Numbered from the stretch's first letter, positions 52,098-62,150 are shown. The stretch: 64,000 nucleotides of DNA from Parerythrobacter lutipelagi (GCF_005434975.1 NZ_SKCJ01000001.1:940001-1004000); one strand, 5' to 3'. The notes: a model not told the origin generated them from the sequence alone. Translations and numbers: made by a program.

Positions 52098-54070
52098 CCG
52101 CGCCAGGGCGCTCGCAGACGGCGTACGGCCACAGCCCCGGCATCCGCCTTCACAGGTCCGACCCAGATCGGCGAAGTATAGGCGCGCTCCTGCGCCACTG
52201 CGTCCTTCATCGCCTCTTCCGGCAGTTCGAAGCCGAAGCGGACAGCGTCGAACAGCGTCCACCGCGGTGTCGGGATTTCCAGCACGCGCACGTAGTAGAA
52301 TGCCCGCTGGCCCTGGCGATAATCCGGATCAGTCCACACTGTGCGCAGCTCTGCCGCACCAATCGAATTGCTGTAGGTTGCCTTTGCCCGGTCGACCGTA
52401 TCGCCGACCTCTGGCACCTTGCCACTTTCCAGCGCGCGCTCGTCCATGTCGGACCACACGACATCGTAGATCTTCTCTTCAGTCGTCCCGTCGGCGGCAA
52501 CCCAGCCCTTGACGATCTGCACCCGGTCGAGATTGGCGCCTTCCGGATCTTTAAGCGCGGATACGAGGAATGTCGGGGCCTCCCCTGTATCGTCAAGCGA
52601 CCCGCCCATCGGCACGCCGGTTTCGTATCCGGTCTCTACCCAGTCGCCGTCGAACATGTCTTCGCTGAACCCATGCCCGCCGAACAGCCGCACAACCATT
52701 CGCGGCCCCGTCGTGGCATAGACTTCGCGCCGCATCATCGCATCGAAAATCTCCCCGCGAGTGTTCCCCCGCGCCCAGACCGCAGCATAACCGCCAGCGA
52801 GATAATGCCAGCCAAACCGGCCTTCTCGCGTGCCGAGGTTCTGCGTCTCGAGCGAGCGGTCTTCGTTGTCCTTTTCGTTCCCGGTGTGCTTGCCCCAGAA
52901 ATTGTCTTCATCGCCTGTCGCCAGCGATGTGTGACTGTCGGTCGAACCGATCATGCCGAATTTGTAGGGATTTGCGCCCAGTTTCTGTTCCAGCGACAGG
53001 CCGCGCTTGAGCGCTTCGCGGACATATTCCCCTTGCAGCATGGAATTGTCCTTGCCCGCAGTCAGCGGCAGATTGCCCAGTTCCCAGCCGAGATCGCCGA
53101 AGCCGGCGAACTCGTCGTTCGGTGAAAGAAACGGATGGCTTTCACTGTCACCCTTGATTTGAGTCACTTCGACCACCGGCTCGCGCTGCGCCCGTTTGCG
53201 CGCGTAATCCGCAGTCATCGGCCCGCCGTTACTCATCGTGAGTTCGAACATCATACCGTTCGACAGGTTCGAATTGTGCGGGATCGCCAGCACCTTGCCG
53301 CCGGTTTTCTCTTCATACCCGTCCATGTAATCCCACAGTCCCTCCGGCGTCGTGCCAAGGCCCGGATAGGGGAGCATCTGGCTGGTCCGGTCGAAACCGT
53401 CGCGGAACATGACCACACGGTGCAAATTGTTGCCGTCCGGCATGAGCGAGTATTCAAAACCGGCAAAGGGCGTGAATTTCCCCGGCTCGTAATACCGGTC
53501 GAGAGTGGAGAGGTGATCGGTCCAGATCTCGCGTGTGCTTTCCTTGTTCGCTTCGGGGTCGTTGAATGCATCGGGCAAAGTGCCGTTCGCTGCAGCAGCA
53601 ATCAGCTCTCCGATGGCGCGCTGCGACTGTTCCGGCGATTCATGCATCATGTCGTACCAGCGCAGCGTGGTTTCATCACTCATTGCCAGCACCGCGACGC
53701 GCGGGGCATCGTATAGCCGGCGGGTCGCACCAAGCCCGTCGGAGTGATCGGCAATCACGAGAAAATCGAGTGGGCGCGCGAGTTGCGCTTCCGCCCCGCT
53801 GGTCGCGGTCACTTTGTCGCCGCGGGCAAACTTCAGCGCGTCTTCCGGTCCAAGCCGGGTGCCGAACCCGAAGGCGTCGACCGAATTATCGGTGTGGAGA
53901 TGCGTATCGCCCCAGAACACCTGTTCCGGATATTCGGTCAGATCGACTTCCGCTTCGGCTTCTGCCCTCGCCTCCGCTTCGCTCTCGACATTACCGCAAG
54001 CGGCGAGTGAAAGGCTCAGCGCAACGGCGCTCGACGCCGCCCAGTGGCGCCTGCAATGGCGAAAATTCAT
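52094..54070 (-). CDS. DUF3604 lipoprotein (PHP-like metal hydrolase)
   Basis: A 658-residue envelope lipoprotein: lipobox SLAAC (cysteine about residue 25), a low-complexity acidic linker (ESEAEARAEAEAEVD), then the DUF3604 domain. PHP-like metal motifs are visible: FWGDTHLHTDNSVDAFGFG, LVIADHSDGLGA, AIPHNSNLSNG and MIGSTDSHTSL. The middle and C-terminal parts are rich in aromatic and acidic residues. Substrate unknown. First gene of the coupled DUF3604 / isomerase / HupE operon; start ATG 54070. Confidence 0.9.
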   Translation of the reverse strand: MNFRHCRRHWAASSAVALSLSLAACGNVESEAEARAEAEAEVDLTEYPEQVFWGDTHLHTDNSVDAFGFGTRLGPEDALKFARGDKVTATSGAEAQLARPLDFLVIADHSDGLGATRRLYDAPRVAVLAMSDETTLRWYDMMHESPEQSQRAIGELIAAAANGTLPDAFNDPEANKESTREIWTDHLSTLDRYYEPGKFTPFAGFEYSLMPDGNNLHRVVMFRDGFDRTSQMLPYPGLGTTPEGLWDYMDGYEEKTGGKVLAIPHNSNLSNGMMFELTMSNGGPMTADYARKRAQREPVVEVTQIKGDSESHPFLSPNDEFAGFGDLGWELGNLPLTAGKDNSMLQGEYVREALKRGLSLEQKLGANPYKFGMIGSTDSHTSLATGDEDNFWGKHTGNEKDNEDRSLETQNLGTREGRFGWHYLAGGYAAVWARGNTRGEIFDAMMRREVYATTGPRMVVRLFGGHGFSEDMFDGDWVETGYETGVPMGGSLDDTGEAPTFLVSALKDPEGANLDRVQIVKGWVAADGTTEEKIYDVVWSDMDERALESGKVPEVGDTVDRAKATYSNSIGAAELRTVWTDPDYRQGQRAFYYVRVLEIPTPRWTLFDAVRFGFELPEEAMKDAVAQERAYTSPIWVGPVKADAGAVAVRRLRAPWRG

Positions 54071-54172
54071 AGCTTTCTCCCATCCGCGACCCGACAAGAG
54101 ATCGCTATCGTGCGGTTTGCCGCATCGACAGTTGCAGAGTGCCACTTATTCTCCGCAGGTCAAGCCATCCGG

Positions 54173-54625
54173 TCATGCCGTCGATTTCTTGAGCAAGGCC
54201 GAGCGCAGGCAGCGGCAGACAACTTCGCCCCGCTGGTTCACCGCCTCATGGGTAAAGGTGACGATGCCCGCGTCTGGCCGCGATCTGGATTCGCGCAGTT
54301 CAGTGACTTCGCTGGTTGCGCGCAGTGTATCGCCGAGGAACACCGGCTTGGGCATTACCAGCTTGTCATAACCCAGATTGGCCACCAGTGTGCCGAGTGT
54401 CGTGTCGCCCACGGAGAGACCGACCATCAGCGAGAAGGTGAAGGTCCCGTTGACGAGGATCTGCCCGAATTCGCTCGCCTTCGCCGCCTCCACATCCAGA
54501 TGAAGCGGCTGCGGATTGTGGGTCATCACGGTGAAGAAGAGGTTGTCCGCTTCCGTCACAGTGCGGCGGATGTCATGTTCGATCCGGTCGCCCACATTCC
54601 ATTGATCGAAATAACGGCCCGCCAT
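54173..54625 (-). CDS. MaoC family dehydratase
   Basis: Hot-dog-fold enoyl-CoA hydratase/dehydratase of 150 residues. The R-hydratase pattern is seen in [34 protein letters not shown] (Asp and His catalytic) and [16 protein letters not shown]. Probably acts on a short- or medium-chain acyl-CoA; the substrate is not visible. It reads divergently from putA with about 130 bases between. Confidence 0.9.
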   Translation of the reverse strand: MAGRYFDQWNVGDRIEHDIRRTVTEADNLFFTVMTHNPQPLHLDVEAAKASEFGQILVNGTFTFSLMVGLSVGDTTLGTLVANLGYDKLVMPKPVFLGDTLRATSEVTELRESRSRPDAGIVTFTHEAVNQRGEVVCRCLRSALLKKSTA

Positions 54626-54756
54626 GCTGTTGCTCCTGTTCAATTGCCTGTTCGATTGGCTGGCCGCACCATGGCGCACACTGCCTCTTGAACGCAACCA
54701 CCGTCGGGTCCAAGTCGGGTTCGATTGTTGCACACGAAACTATACGAGTCGCTCAC

Positions 54757-57700
54757 TTGACCACACTCGCTCCGCTCGACCGAACCAAGCTCCGCCTGGC
54801 ATATCGTCAGGAAGAAGATGCATGCGTGCGCGAACGCATGCGGCAGGCCGCTCCGGTCTCCCGTCTCCATGGTGAAGCCGCGCCCCTGGCGGAGCAGCTG
54901 GTCGAGCGCGCGCGTCTGGAGAAGGCGAGCGGTATCGACGCTTTCCTGCACCAGTTCGGGCTCGACACCGAGGAAGGCATTGCGCTGATGTGCATTGCAG
55001 AGGCTCTGCTGCGCGTGCCCGATGCCGCGACTGCTGATGCGCTGATCCGCGACAAGCTGGGCGATATCGACTGGGGCGAACATTTGGGCGAAAGCTCTTC
55101 CACTTTCGTCAACGCCGCGACATTCTCGCTCATGCTGACCGGCGAAGTGCTCGACCGGCCCGAAGAACACCAGCGCGGCATGGGCAAGAGCGTGAAGCGC
55201 GCGATGAACCGGCTGGGCGAGCCGGTGATCCGCAAAGCGACGCTGCAGGCCATGAAGATTCTCGGCGGCCAGTTCGTGTTCGGCCGGACGATCGACGAAG
55301 CACTGAAGCGCGCCAAGCCGGAGCGCGTCGAAGGGCTGACCCACAGTTTCGACATGCTCGGTGAAGCGGCCATGACGATGCACGATGCGGAGCGCTACCG
55401 GCAATCCTACGAACGGGCGATCGAGCGAGTCGCACGGGCCGCAGACGGCGGCGTCACGCGGTCACCCGGCATTTCAGTCAAGCTTTCCGCACTCTATCCG
55501 AAATATGATTTCTTCCATCAGGCCGCAGCTGTGGCGCATCTTGTCCCTGTGCTGAAGGATCTGGCGACCAGGGCGCGCGACGCGGATATCCACTTTACCA
55601 TCGACGCCGAAGAGGCCGAGCGGCTCGAAGTCTCGATGGATGTGATCGAAAAGCTCGCGGCCGATGACGAGCTGTTTGCCGGCGATTGGGGCGGCTTCGG
55701 GCTAGCGATCCAGGCTTATCAGAAACGCGCGGTCCCCCTGTGCGAATGGGCGGTCAAGCTTGCGCGCCGCCACGACCGAAGGTTCATGGTCCGGCTGGTC
55801 AAGGGCGCGTATTGGGATACTGAGATCAAGCTCAGCCAGGTCGGCGGATATCAGGACTACCCCGTCTTCACCCGCAAGGCTGCAACCGACGTGTCCTATC
55901 TCGCCTGCGCGGCCAAGCTGCTCGAAGCGCCTGACACAATCTATCCCGCCTTCGCGACACACAACGCCTACACGGTTGCAGCGATCAAGACTTTGGTGGC
56001 CAGCCGCAACTACGAAGCGCCGTTCGAATTCCAGCGCCTGCACGGTATGGGCGAAGACGTTTACGGCGCCTTGGCGGAGACCGAGCGCAATGACCGGACG
56101 CCGGTGCGCATCTATGCCCCGGTCGGGAATCACAAGGATCTGCTCGCCTATCTCGTGCGGCGCTTGCTTGAAAACGGTGCTAACAGTTCTTTCGTCAACC
56201 GGATGGCCGATGCCGATGTTCCGGCAAGCGCGCTGGCCACCGATCCGGTGGCCGATCTTGCCGCGCTCGAGCCCAAGCGCAATCCGAACATCCCGTTGCC
56301 GCACGACATCTTCCCCGGGCGCGAGAACAGTGCCGGCATTGATCTTGCCGATCCGCTCGTGCGCGAACCGTTGATTCAGCGCTTGATCGGGCTCGAGAAC
56401 CTCCACTGGCACGCCGAGCCGACCTTCAAATCCGAAGCGGAAGGCGAGATTGCGCCGATCAACAAGCCGCATGACTTGCATGACGAGGTTGGGACGCGGC
56501 GCGACACCACTCAGGAAGAGGTTGAATTCGCAATTTCCCGTGCGGCGGAAATCCAGCCCGGCTGGAACCGGCTGGGCGGCGAGAAACGCGCCCTGCTGCT
56601 CGAAGCGGCGGCGGAGCTGTTCCAAGAACACACCGATGAATTCCTTTCGCTGTGCCAGCGTGAGGCCGGGAAGACGCTGCTCGACGGCGTTCTGGAACTG
56701 CGCGAAGCGGTCGATTTCCTGCGCTACTATGCCAATGAAGCGCGCCGCCTGTTTGGCGAGCCGCTATACCTGCCGGGCCCGACCGGAGAAGAAAACCGGT
56801 TGAGCATGGCCGGGCGCGGTGTCTTCGCCACGATCAGCCCGTGGAACTTCCCCCTGGCAATTTTCATCGGCCCTGCAGCTGCGGCTCTTGCAGCGGGCAA
56901 TACGGTCGTCGCAAAACCGGCAGAGCAGACACCGCTGATCGCAGCGCTTGCGGTGAAGCTGTGCCACGAAGCCGGAATTCCCGAAGCAGTCTTCCAACTG
57001 CTGCCGGGGGCTGGCGATGTCGGCCAGTGGATAACATCCGACCCCCGACTTGCCGGGGTGGCCTTCACGGGCTCGACCGAAACAGCACAAGCCATCAATC
57101 GCAGCCTCGCCGCAAGGGAAGGTCCGATCGCCACCTTCATCGCTGAAACCGGCGGCCAGAATGCGATGATTGTCGATTCCTCTGCTTTGCCGGAGCAGGT
57201 CGCGCGCGATGTCGTCGCCAGCGCTTTCCAAAGCGCCGGACAACGCTGTTCCGCGCTGCGCATGCTCTATCTGCAAGACGATATCGCCGACGAAATGATC
57301 GAAATGATCAAGGGCGCGTTCGAAACGCTCGAGATCGGCGAGCCGAGCCTGCTGCAAACCGATGTCGGCCCGGTGATCGATCCCGATGCCAAAGCCGCGC
57401 TCGAACGGCACGTGGCACGCCGCAAGAAAGCCGGACGGATTGTTTGGCGGCGCAAATTGCCGCGTGGGACAAGCGCTGGCTGTTTTGTTGCCCCGACGAT
57501 CATCGAAATTGATTCGATCCTCGATCTGAAGCGCGAAAACTTCGGACCGATCCTCCATGTCGCCCGGTTCAGAGCCGAGGAGCTCGAGCAAGTCGTCGAT
57601 GACATCAACTCGACCGGATACGGGCTGACGCTAGGACTGCACAGCCGGATCGACGCGGTACGTGCCTTTGTCGAGGCTCGCGCCCGGGTGGGCAACTTCT

Positions 57701-57879
57701 ACGTGAACCGCAACCAGATCGGCGCGGTGGTCGAAAGCCAGCCATTCGGCGGCGACGGTATGTCCGGGACCGGCCCCAAAGCGGGCGGACCGCACTATGT
57801 CGCGCGCTTTGCGAGCGAGCGGGTGGTCAGCATCGACACGACCGCAGCAGGCGGAAACGCAAGCCTGCTTGCGAGTTAG
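54757..57879 (+). CDS. putA: Bifunctional proline dehydrogenase / P5C dehydrogenase
   Basis: Oxidises proline to glutamate in two steps at the membrane: FAD-linked proline dehydrogenase then NAD-linked aldehyde dehydrogenase. About 1040 residues. PRODH part: SVKLSALYPKYDF, RLVKGAYWDTEIK, FATHNAYTVAA and EFQRLHGMGEDVY. ALDH part: SPWNFPLAIFIGP, AFTGSTETAQ, catalytic Glu in AETGGQN (near 797) and Cys in SAGQRCSALR (near 830). No ribbon-helix-helix DNA-binding domain, so not self-repressing. The start is uncertain: no ATG is available, and I choose TTG 54757 over TTG 54688. Confidence 0.93.
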   Translation: MTTLAPLDRTKLRLAYRQEEDACVRERMRQAAPVSRLHGEAAPLAEQLVERARLEKASGIDAFLHQFGLDTEEGIALMCIAEALLRVPDAATADALIRDKLGDIDWGEHLGESSSTFVNAATFSLMLTGEVLDRPEEHQRGMGKSVKRAMNRLGEPVIRKATLQAMKILGGQFVFGRTIDEALKRAKPERVEGLTHSFDMLGEAAMTMHDAERYRQSYERAIERVARAADGGVTRSPGISVKLSALYPKYDFFHQAAAVAHLVPVLKDLATRARDADIHFTIDAEEAERLEVSMDVIEKLAADDELFAGDWGGFGLAIQAYQKRAVPLCEWAVKLARRHDRRFMVRLVKGAYWDTEIKLSQVGGYQDYPVFTRKAATDVSYLACAAKLLEAPDTIYPAFATHNAYTVAAIKTLVASRNYEAPFEFQRLHGMGEDVYGALAETERNDRTPVRIYAPVGNHKDLLAYLVRRLLENGANSSFVNRMADADVPASALATDPVADLAALEPKRNPNIPLPHDIFPGRENSAGIDLADPLVREPLIQRLIGLENLHWHAEPTFKSEAEGEIAPINKPHDLHDEVGTRRDTTQEEVEFAISRAAEIQPGWNRLGGEKRALLLEAAAELFQEHTDEFLSLCQREAGKTLLDGVLELREAVDFLRYYANEARRLFGEPLYLPGPTGEENRLSMAGRGVFATISPWNFPLAIFIGPAAAALAAGNTVVAKPAEQTPLIAALAVKLCHEAGIPEAVFQLLPGAGDVGQWITSDPRLAGVAFTGSTETAQAINRSLAAREGPIATFIAETGGQNAMIVDSSALPEQVARDVVASAFQSAGQRCSALRMLYLQDDIADEMIEMIKGAFETLEIGEPSLLQTDVGPVIDPDAKAALERHVARRKKAGRIVWRRKLPRGTSAGCFVAPTIIEIDSILDLKRENFGPILHVARFRAEELEQVVDDINSTGYGLTLGLHSRIDAVRAFVEARARVGNFYVNRNQIGAVVESQPFGGDGMSGTGPKAGGPHYVARFASERVVSIDTTAAGGNASLLAS

Positions 57880-57901
57880 TGGTTTGGTTGGCTAAGTGAC
57901 G

Positions 57902-58426
57902 ATGATGCAGAAACTGGTCGCAATCCTGCTCGCTGTCTTTTCGCTTGGTTGGGCCATGCCTGCCGCAGCGGAGGTCGAGCTCAGCTTTCACAGCTATGGC
58001 GGTTCGATGTTTGACGGGCGTTACCCGCACACTTTCATCCTGATGCGCGGTTCGCTCGACAAGACGGGGGCAGCGGTGAACGAGAATTACGGCTTTACCG
58101 CCAAAGAGGTCAGCGCTGCCATTCTGCGCGGGCCGGTGGAACACGACATTATGGTCGAAAAAGCCGATTATATCCGGAAAACCAAACGCCACTTCACCGT
58201 GAAGCTGAGCGATGCCGAATATTACCGCATTCGCCGTGAAGTGGCCGCATGGCGCAACGCTCCGGGCAAATATTACGATCTGGAAAAGCGGAATTGCATC
58301 CATTTCGTCGGCGCGATGGCAAAGATCGTCGGCCTCAGAGTGAGCTACCCGCAAGACATGCTGCGCAAGCCGAAGAAATGGCTCAACCACGTCGCCGGCA
58401 TGAACCCGCAACTGCGCTCGAAATAG
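57902..58426 (+). CDS. Secreted protein with Cys-His pair, possible permuted papain-like fold
   Basis: A 174-residue exported protein (signal peptide core KLVAILLAVFSLGWA, cleavage near PAAAE). The mature part has RYPHTFILMRGSL with an early histidine and, 100 residues later, EKRNCIHFVGAMAKIVGL with a cysteine. This histidine-first, cysteine-late order is what permuted NlpC/P60-like proteins show, but identity is unproven. It follows putA by about 20 bases and may be cotranscribed. ATG 57902 or 57905 could be the start. Confidence 0.65.
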   Translation: MMQKLVAILLAVFSLGWAMPAAAEVELSFHSYGGSMFDGRYPHTFILMRGSLDKTGAAVNENYGFTAKEVSAAILRGPVEHDIMVEKADYIRKTKRHFTVKLSDAEYYRIRREVAAWRNAPGKYYDLEKRNCIHFVGAMAKIVGLRVSYPQDMLRKPKKWLNHVAGMNPQLRSK

Positions 58427-58578
58427 GTCAGACAAAGCAAGCGCCTGCTTTCACGCTCTTTTTATAAGAATTCGGAAGGCCTCGACTTGCTTGGCCCGTT
58501 CCCGGCATCCTCAAGCTTAAACCAGGCCAACCCCGACTTTGCTTGAAACCCGACCCCACTCCCAATAGGTGGCGCAAC

Positions 58579-59658
58579 ATGTTCGAACGATACAATCCAG
58601 CAAACTGGACCATTGCGTGGGAAGAGATCGCTGTAGCCGCGATTGTCCTGACCGTCGCTGTCGTGTTGGCGTTGGCGATCTATCGCATCGCTTTCTCCAT
58701 CGCTCACCGCTTTACCAGCATGTCGGACTCGGTTGCAGACGATTTGGTGATCGACAGCATCCGACGACCGGTCAAATGGTCGATGATAGCCATCGCCGTG
58801 ACTGTCGCCGCTCAGAATAATGCGCTGCTTGGTACCATTTGGGAACCGTTGGCCCAGTTCCTGCGGCCCGCATTGCTGGGGTGGATCGTCTATACTCTGG
58901 TGCGCGCCTTTACTGCCGCAATGGAAATCCGGCTCGAGGCGTCCGACGATCCCGTTGCCGTGCGCAGCCGTCGGACCCGGATTTCGATCTTCTCTCGCAC
59001 CGCGACGTTTGCGATCGTTTTCATCACCGTTGGGCTGATGCTGTTTGCCATCCCCGCCGTGAAATCGATCGGCACCACCCTGCTCGCCTCGGCCGGTCTG
59101 GCCGCTCTGGCGGTCGGTGCCGCTGCACAGCCCGCGCTGAAATCGCTGATCGGCGGGCTGCAGATGGCCGTCACAGAGCCGCTGCGGATCGGTGACCTGG
59201 TGGTGATTGATGGTCACACCGGGCGGGTCGAGGAAATTCGTATGAGCTTTATCACCGTGCGGACCTGGGACGAGCGCGCCATCGTGGTGCCCACCACTCA
59301 ATTTCTGGAGCAAAGCTTCGAGAACTGGTCGCGCAAGAGTGAAATGTTGACCGGACCGGTCTTCCTCCACCTGGATCCCGCAGCCGAGATCGTCCCGATC
59401 CGCCAGGAGTTCACACGGTTCGTCGAAAACCACGATCTGTGGGACGGTCGAACGGTCAAGGCGATGATGACCGAAGCCTATCCCGAAAGCATAGAATTGC
59501 GGCTGGCGATGAGCGCCAGAACAATCGGCGAGTTGTTCGACCTGCGCTGCGCCGTGCGCGAACACATGATCGCATGGCTGCGCAAGGAAATGCCCGACGC
59601 GCTGATCCGCCACCGGCTTGAAGTCGAAGCGGCGAACGAGCGGGTGATGAAGGGGTAG
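58579..59658 (+). CDS. Mechanosensitive ion channel (MscS family)
   Basis: Osmotic safety channel of the inner membrane, 359 residues. Helices at about 18-38, 61-80 and 90-115 precede the pore helix, which has the Ala/Gly-rich MscS pattern LLASAGLAALAVGAAAQPAL followed by LIGGLQMAVTEPLRIGDLVVI and the beta domain DGHTGRVEEIRMSFITVRTWDERAIVVPT. ATG 58579 is preferred, with AGGTGG upstream. It converges with the CDC48 gene (six bases between stops). Confidence 0.92.
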   Translation: MFERYNPANWTIAWEEIAVAAIVLTVAVVLALAIYRIAFSIAHRFTSMSDSVADDLVIDSIRRPVKWSMIAIAVTVAAQNNALLGTIWEPLAQFLRPALLGWIVYTLVRAFTAAMEIRLEASDDPVAVRSRRTRISIFSRTATFAIVFITVGLMLFAIPAVKSIGTTLLASAGLAALAVGAAAQPALKSLIGGLQMAVTEPLRIGDLVVIDGHTGRVEEIRMSFITVRTWDERAIVVPTTQFLEQSFENWSRKSEMLTGPVFLHLDPAAEIVPIRQEFTRFVENHDLWDGRTVKAMMTEAYPESIELRLAMSARTIGELFDLRCAVREHMIAWLRKEMPDALIRHRLEVEAANERVMKG

Positions 59659-59664
59659 GCCGCC

Positions 59665-61995
59665 CTATTCGACGGGCGTAACCTCGACCCCCCCGTGTTT
59701 GCGGTCGCGCACCGGCTCGACCATTCCTTCGTGGATGAAACCGATTGGATTGACCTCGGCTGCTCGTTTCTTCAGCTCGCCGCGCATCTTTTTGTATTCG
59801 TCTTCCATCTTTATCGTCACGGTCGCGCGCGAATCTTTCAGCGCTTCCTCGAAGTCGGCTGCCTTGACCTCCTTCACATCGCTCCCGGCGCGGCGCAAAG
59901 CGTTCAGTCCGGCGCGGCGCACCACGTCTTCGAGGTCTGCTCCGGTAAAGCGATCGGTCTTTCCTGCGATTTTCGCCAGGTCGACATCATCGGCCAGCGG
60001 CATTTCCGAAGTATGGATGCCGAGGATTTGCTCCCGGCCCTTCTCGTCAGGCGTGCCGACATAGACCAGTTCGTCGAACCGGCCCGGACGCAGCAATGCG
60101 GGATCGACCAGGGTAGGGCGGTTGGTCGCGCCAATCACCACGACAGATTGCAATTCCTCAAGCCCGTCCATCTCCGCCAGAATCGTGTTGACCACCCGGC
60201 CGGTGACCTGCGGCTCGCCCTGGCCTGATCCCCGCGCAGGCACGAGGCTGTCGATCTCGTCGATGAACACCACACAAGGCGCAACCGAACGGGCGCGCTG
60301 GAACATGCGGGCGATCTGTTGCTCGCTTTCGCCGTACCATTTGCTCAGCAGGTCCGAGCTCTTCATCGAGATGAAATTCGCTTCGGCTTCCTTGGCGACG
60401 GCTTTCGCCAGCAATGTCTTGCCGGTTCCCGGGGGCCCATAGAGCAGGAAACCCTGCGCCGGGCGGATCCCCAGCCGCTGGAATGCCTCGGCATTCTTCA
60501 AGGGCAGTTCGATACCTTCCTTGAGCTTGTCGATCGCGTCGTCGACGCCGCCGATATCGTCCCACCCGACATTGGGCACCTGCACCATGACTTCGCGCAT
60601 TGCCGATGGCTGGACGCGCTTGAGCGCCGAGAGGAAATCTCCCCGCGTCACGCACAGATCATCGAGCACTTCCTGCGGTACAGTCTGCTCGTCCAGATTG
60701 ATCTTCGGCATGATCCGGCGCACCGCTTCGATTGCGGCTTCACGGGTCAGCGCCGCAATATCGGCTCCGACAAAGCCGTGAGTCACTTTGGCCAGTTCGT
60801 GTAGCTCGACCTTTTCCTCCAGCGGCATGCCGCGAGTATGGATGGCAAGGATTTCGCGCCGCCCGCGCTCGTCGGGTACACCGATCACGATTTCGCGGTC
60901 GAACCGGCCGGGCCGCCGCAAGGCTTCATCGATTGCGTCGGGGCGATTGGTTGCCGCGATCACCACGAGATTTGAACGCGCCTCGATCCCGTCCATCAGC
61001 GTAAGCAACTGTGCGACCAGACGCTTCTCCGCCTCGCCTGACACGCGGTCTCGCTTCGGCGCAATCGAGTCGATTTCGTCGATGAATACAATCGCCGGCG
61101 AGGCCTTGGCGGCTGCTTCGAACACCTCGCGGAGGCGCTTCTCGCTCTCGCCATAGCCGGAACCCATGATCTCGGGACCGTTGATGGTGAAAAACTCGGC
61201 ATCGCTTTCATTGGCCACGGCTTGCGCAAGCCGGGTCTTTCCGGTGCCGGGCGGGCCATGGAGGAGCACCCCCTTGGGCGGATCGACGCCAAGGCGGGTA
61301 AACAGCTCGGGATAGCGCAGCGGCAGCTCCACCATCTCGCGCAATTGCTGGATCGTATCGTCGATACCACCGACATCGTCGTAATTCACGCCGGCTCGCG
61401 GATCGCGCGGTTCTTCGTAATCCGCGCGCAGTTCGACCTCGGTCTCCTCGTCGATATGGACGATGCCCTTCGGCGTGGTCGAGGCGACCGACAGGCGAAT
61501 CTGCGTCAGCGCATAGGCCGGAGCGTTGAACATGCGCTGCACTTCGGGCGGCATATTGCGCACGGGCTGCTGCCCGGTCGTGGCGACGAGATCGCCCGCC
61601 ACCACCGGCTTACGAAAGAAATTTCGTTTCAGCGCCTGAGTCGGCCCTTGCAGCCGCATGTCTTTTTGCGCCGGCGCGAAAACGACACGCTTGGCCGGCT
61701 TCGATTCAACCCGGCGAACCTTGACGTGCTCGCCTGAGCCGACCTCGGCATTACCGCGCTGGAGGCCGTCGAGCCGGATAACATCGAGCGCCTGGTCTTC
61801 GTCATAGGCTGACATGGCGATTGCCGGGGTTGCCCGCTTGCCTTCGATTTCGACAACATCGCCTTCGGTGATGCCCAGCGTCTGGAATGCGCTGCGGGGC
61901 ATTCGGACAATGCCCTGTCCGCTCTCTTCCTGCCGCGCTGCCGCAACCTGTAATCTTACTGTCCGTTCTTCCGTTGCGACATCTGCTTCGGCCAT
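59665..61995 (-). CDS. CDC48/VCP-family AAA ATPase
   Basis: A 776-residue double AAA+ unfoldase of the archaeal/eukaryotic CDC48 (p97) type. It has the N-domain double-psi barrel (RMPRSAFQTLGITEGDVVEIEG), linker, D1 (HGPPGTGKTRLAQAVANES near 250, FIDEIDSIAPKRD, ATNRPDAIDEALRRPGRFDRE) and D2 ([19 protein letters not shown] near 518, SKWYGESEQQIARMF, FIDEIDSLVPARG). Both Walker pairs and arginine-finger regions look intact. No SecA-like or proteasome partner is nearby. Such proteins are rare in bacteria; the role is unknown but should be ATP-driven protein unfolding. Confidence 0.93.
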   Translation of the reverse strand: MAEADVATEERTVRLQVAAARQEESGQGIVRMPRSAFQTLGITEGDVVEIEGKRATPAIAMSAYDEDQALDVIRLDGLQRGNAEVGSGEHVKVRRVESKPAKRVVFAPAQKDMRLQGPTQALKRNFFRKPVVAGDLVATTGQQPVRNMPPEVQRMFNAPAYALTQIRLSVASTTPKGIVHIDEETEVELRADYEEPRDPRAGVNYDDVGGIDDTIQQLREMVELPLRYPELFTRLGVDPPKGVLLHGPPGTGKTRLAQAVANESDAEFFTINGPEIMGSGYGESEKRLREVFEAAAKASPAIVFIDEIDSIAPKRDRVSGEAEKRLVAQLLTLMDGIEARSNLVVIAATNRPDAIDEALRRPGRFDREIVIGVPDERGRREILAIHTRGMPLEEKVELHELAKVTHGFVGADIAALTREAAIEAVRRIMPKINLDEQTVPQEVLDDLCVTRGDFLSALKRVQPSAMREVMVQVPNVGWDDIGGVDDAIDKLKEGIELPLKNAEAFQRLGIRPAQGFLLYGPPGTGKTLLAKAVAKEAEANFISMKSSDLLSKWYGESEQQIARMFQRARSVAPCVVFIDEIDSLVPARGSGQGEPQVTGRVVNTILAEMDGLEELQSVVVIGATNRPTLVDPALLRPGRFDELVYVGTPDEKGREQILGIHTSEMPLADDVDLAKIAGKTDRFTGADLEDVVRRAGLNALRRAGSDVKEVKAADFEEALKDSRATVTIKMEDEYKKMRGELKKRAAEVNPIGFIHEGMVEPVRDRKHGGVEVTPVE

Positions 61996-62118
61996 ATGGC
62001 AAGCGCTCCCAGTCCAGGCATTCGTTTATCGCCCTCTAGCTAGGGACGCATTCTACCTGTTGCAAATGAACGAGTGTTCGCTTTGTGCCTCGGGAGCTTT
62101 CCGTGCGGCCCGGGCAAG

Positions 62119-62150
62119 AAAAAAGCCCCGGCGGAAGAACCACCGGGGCT
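62119..62150 (-). terminator. Leftward Rho-independent terminator without a known gene
   Basis: Minus-strand perfect eight-pair stem AGCCCCGG/CCGGGGCT with an 11-base loop and a run of six T. No minus-strand gene lies to its right before the window's plus-strand scoA, so it must end an unannotated transcript. Confidence 0.85.
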
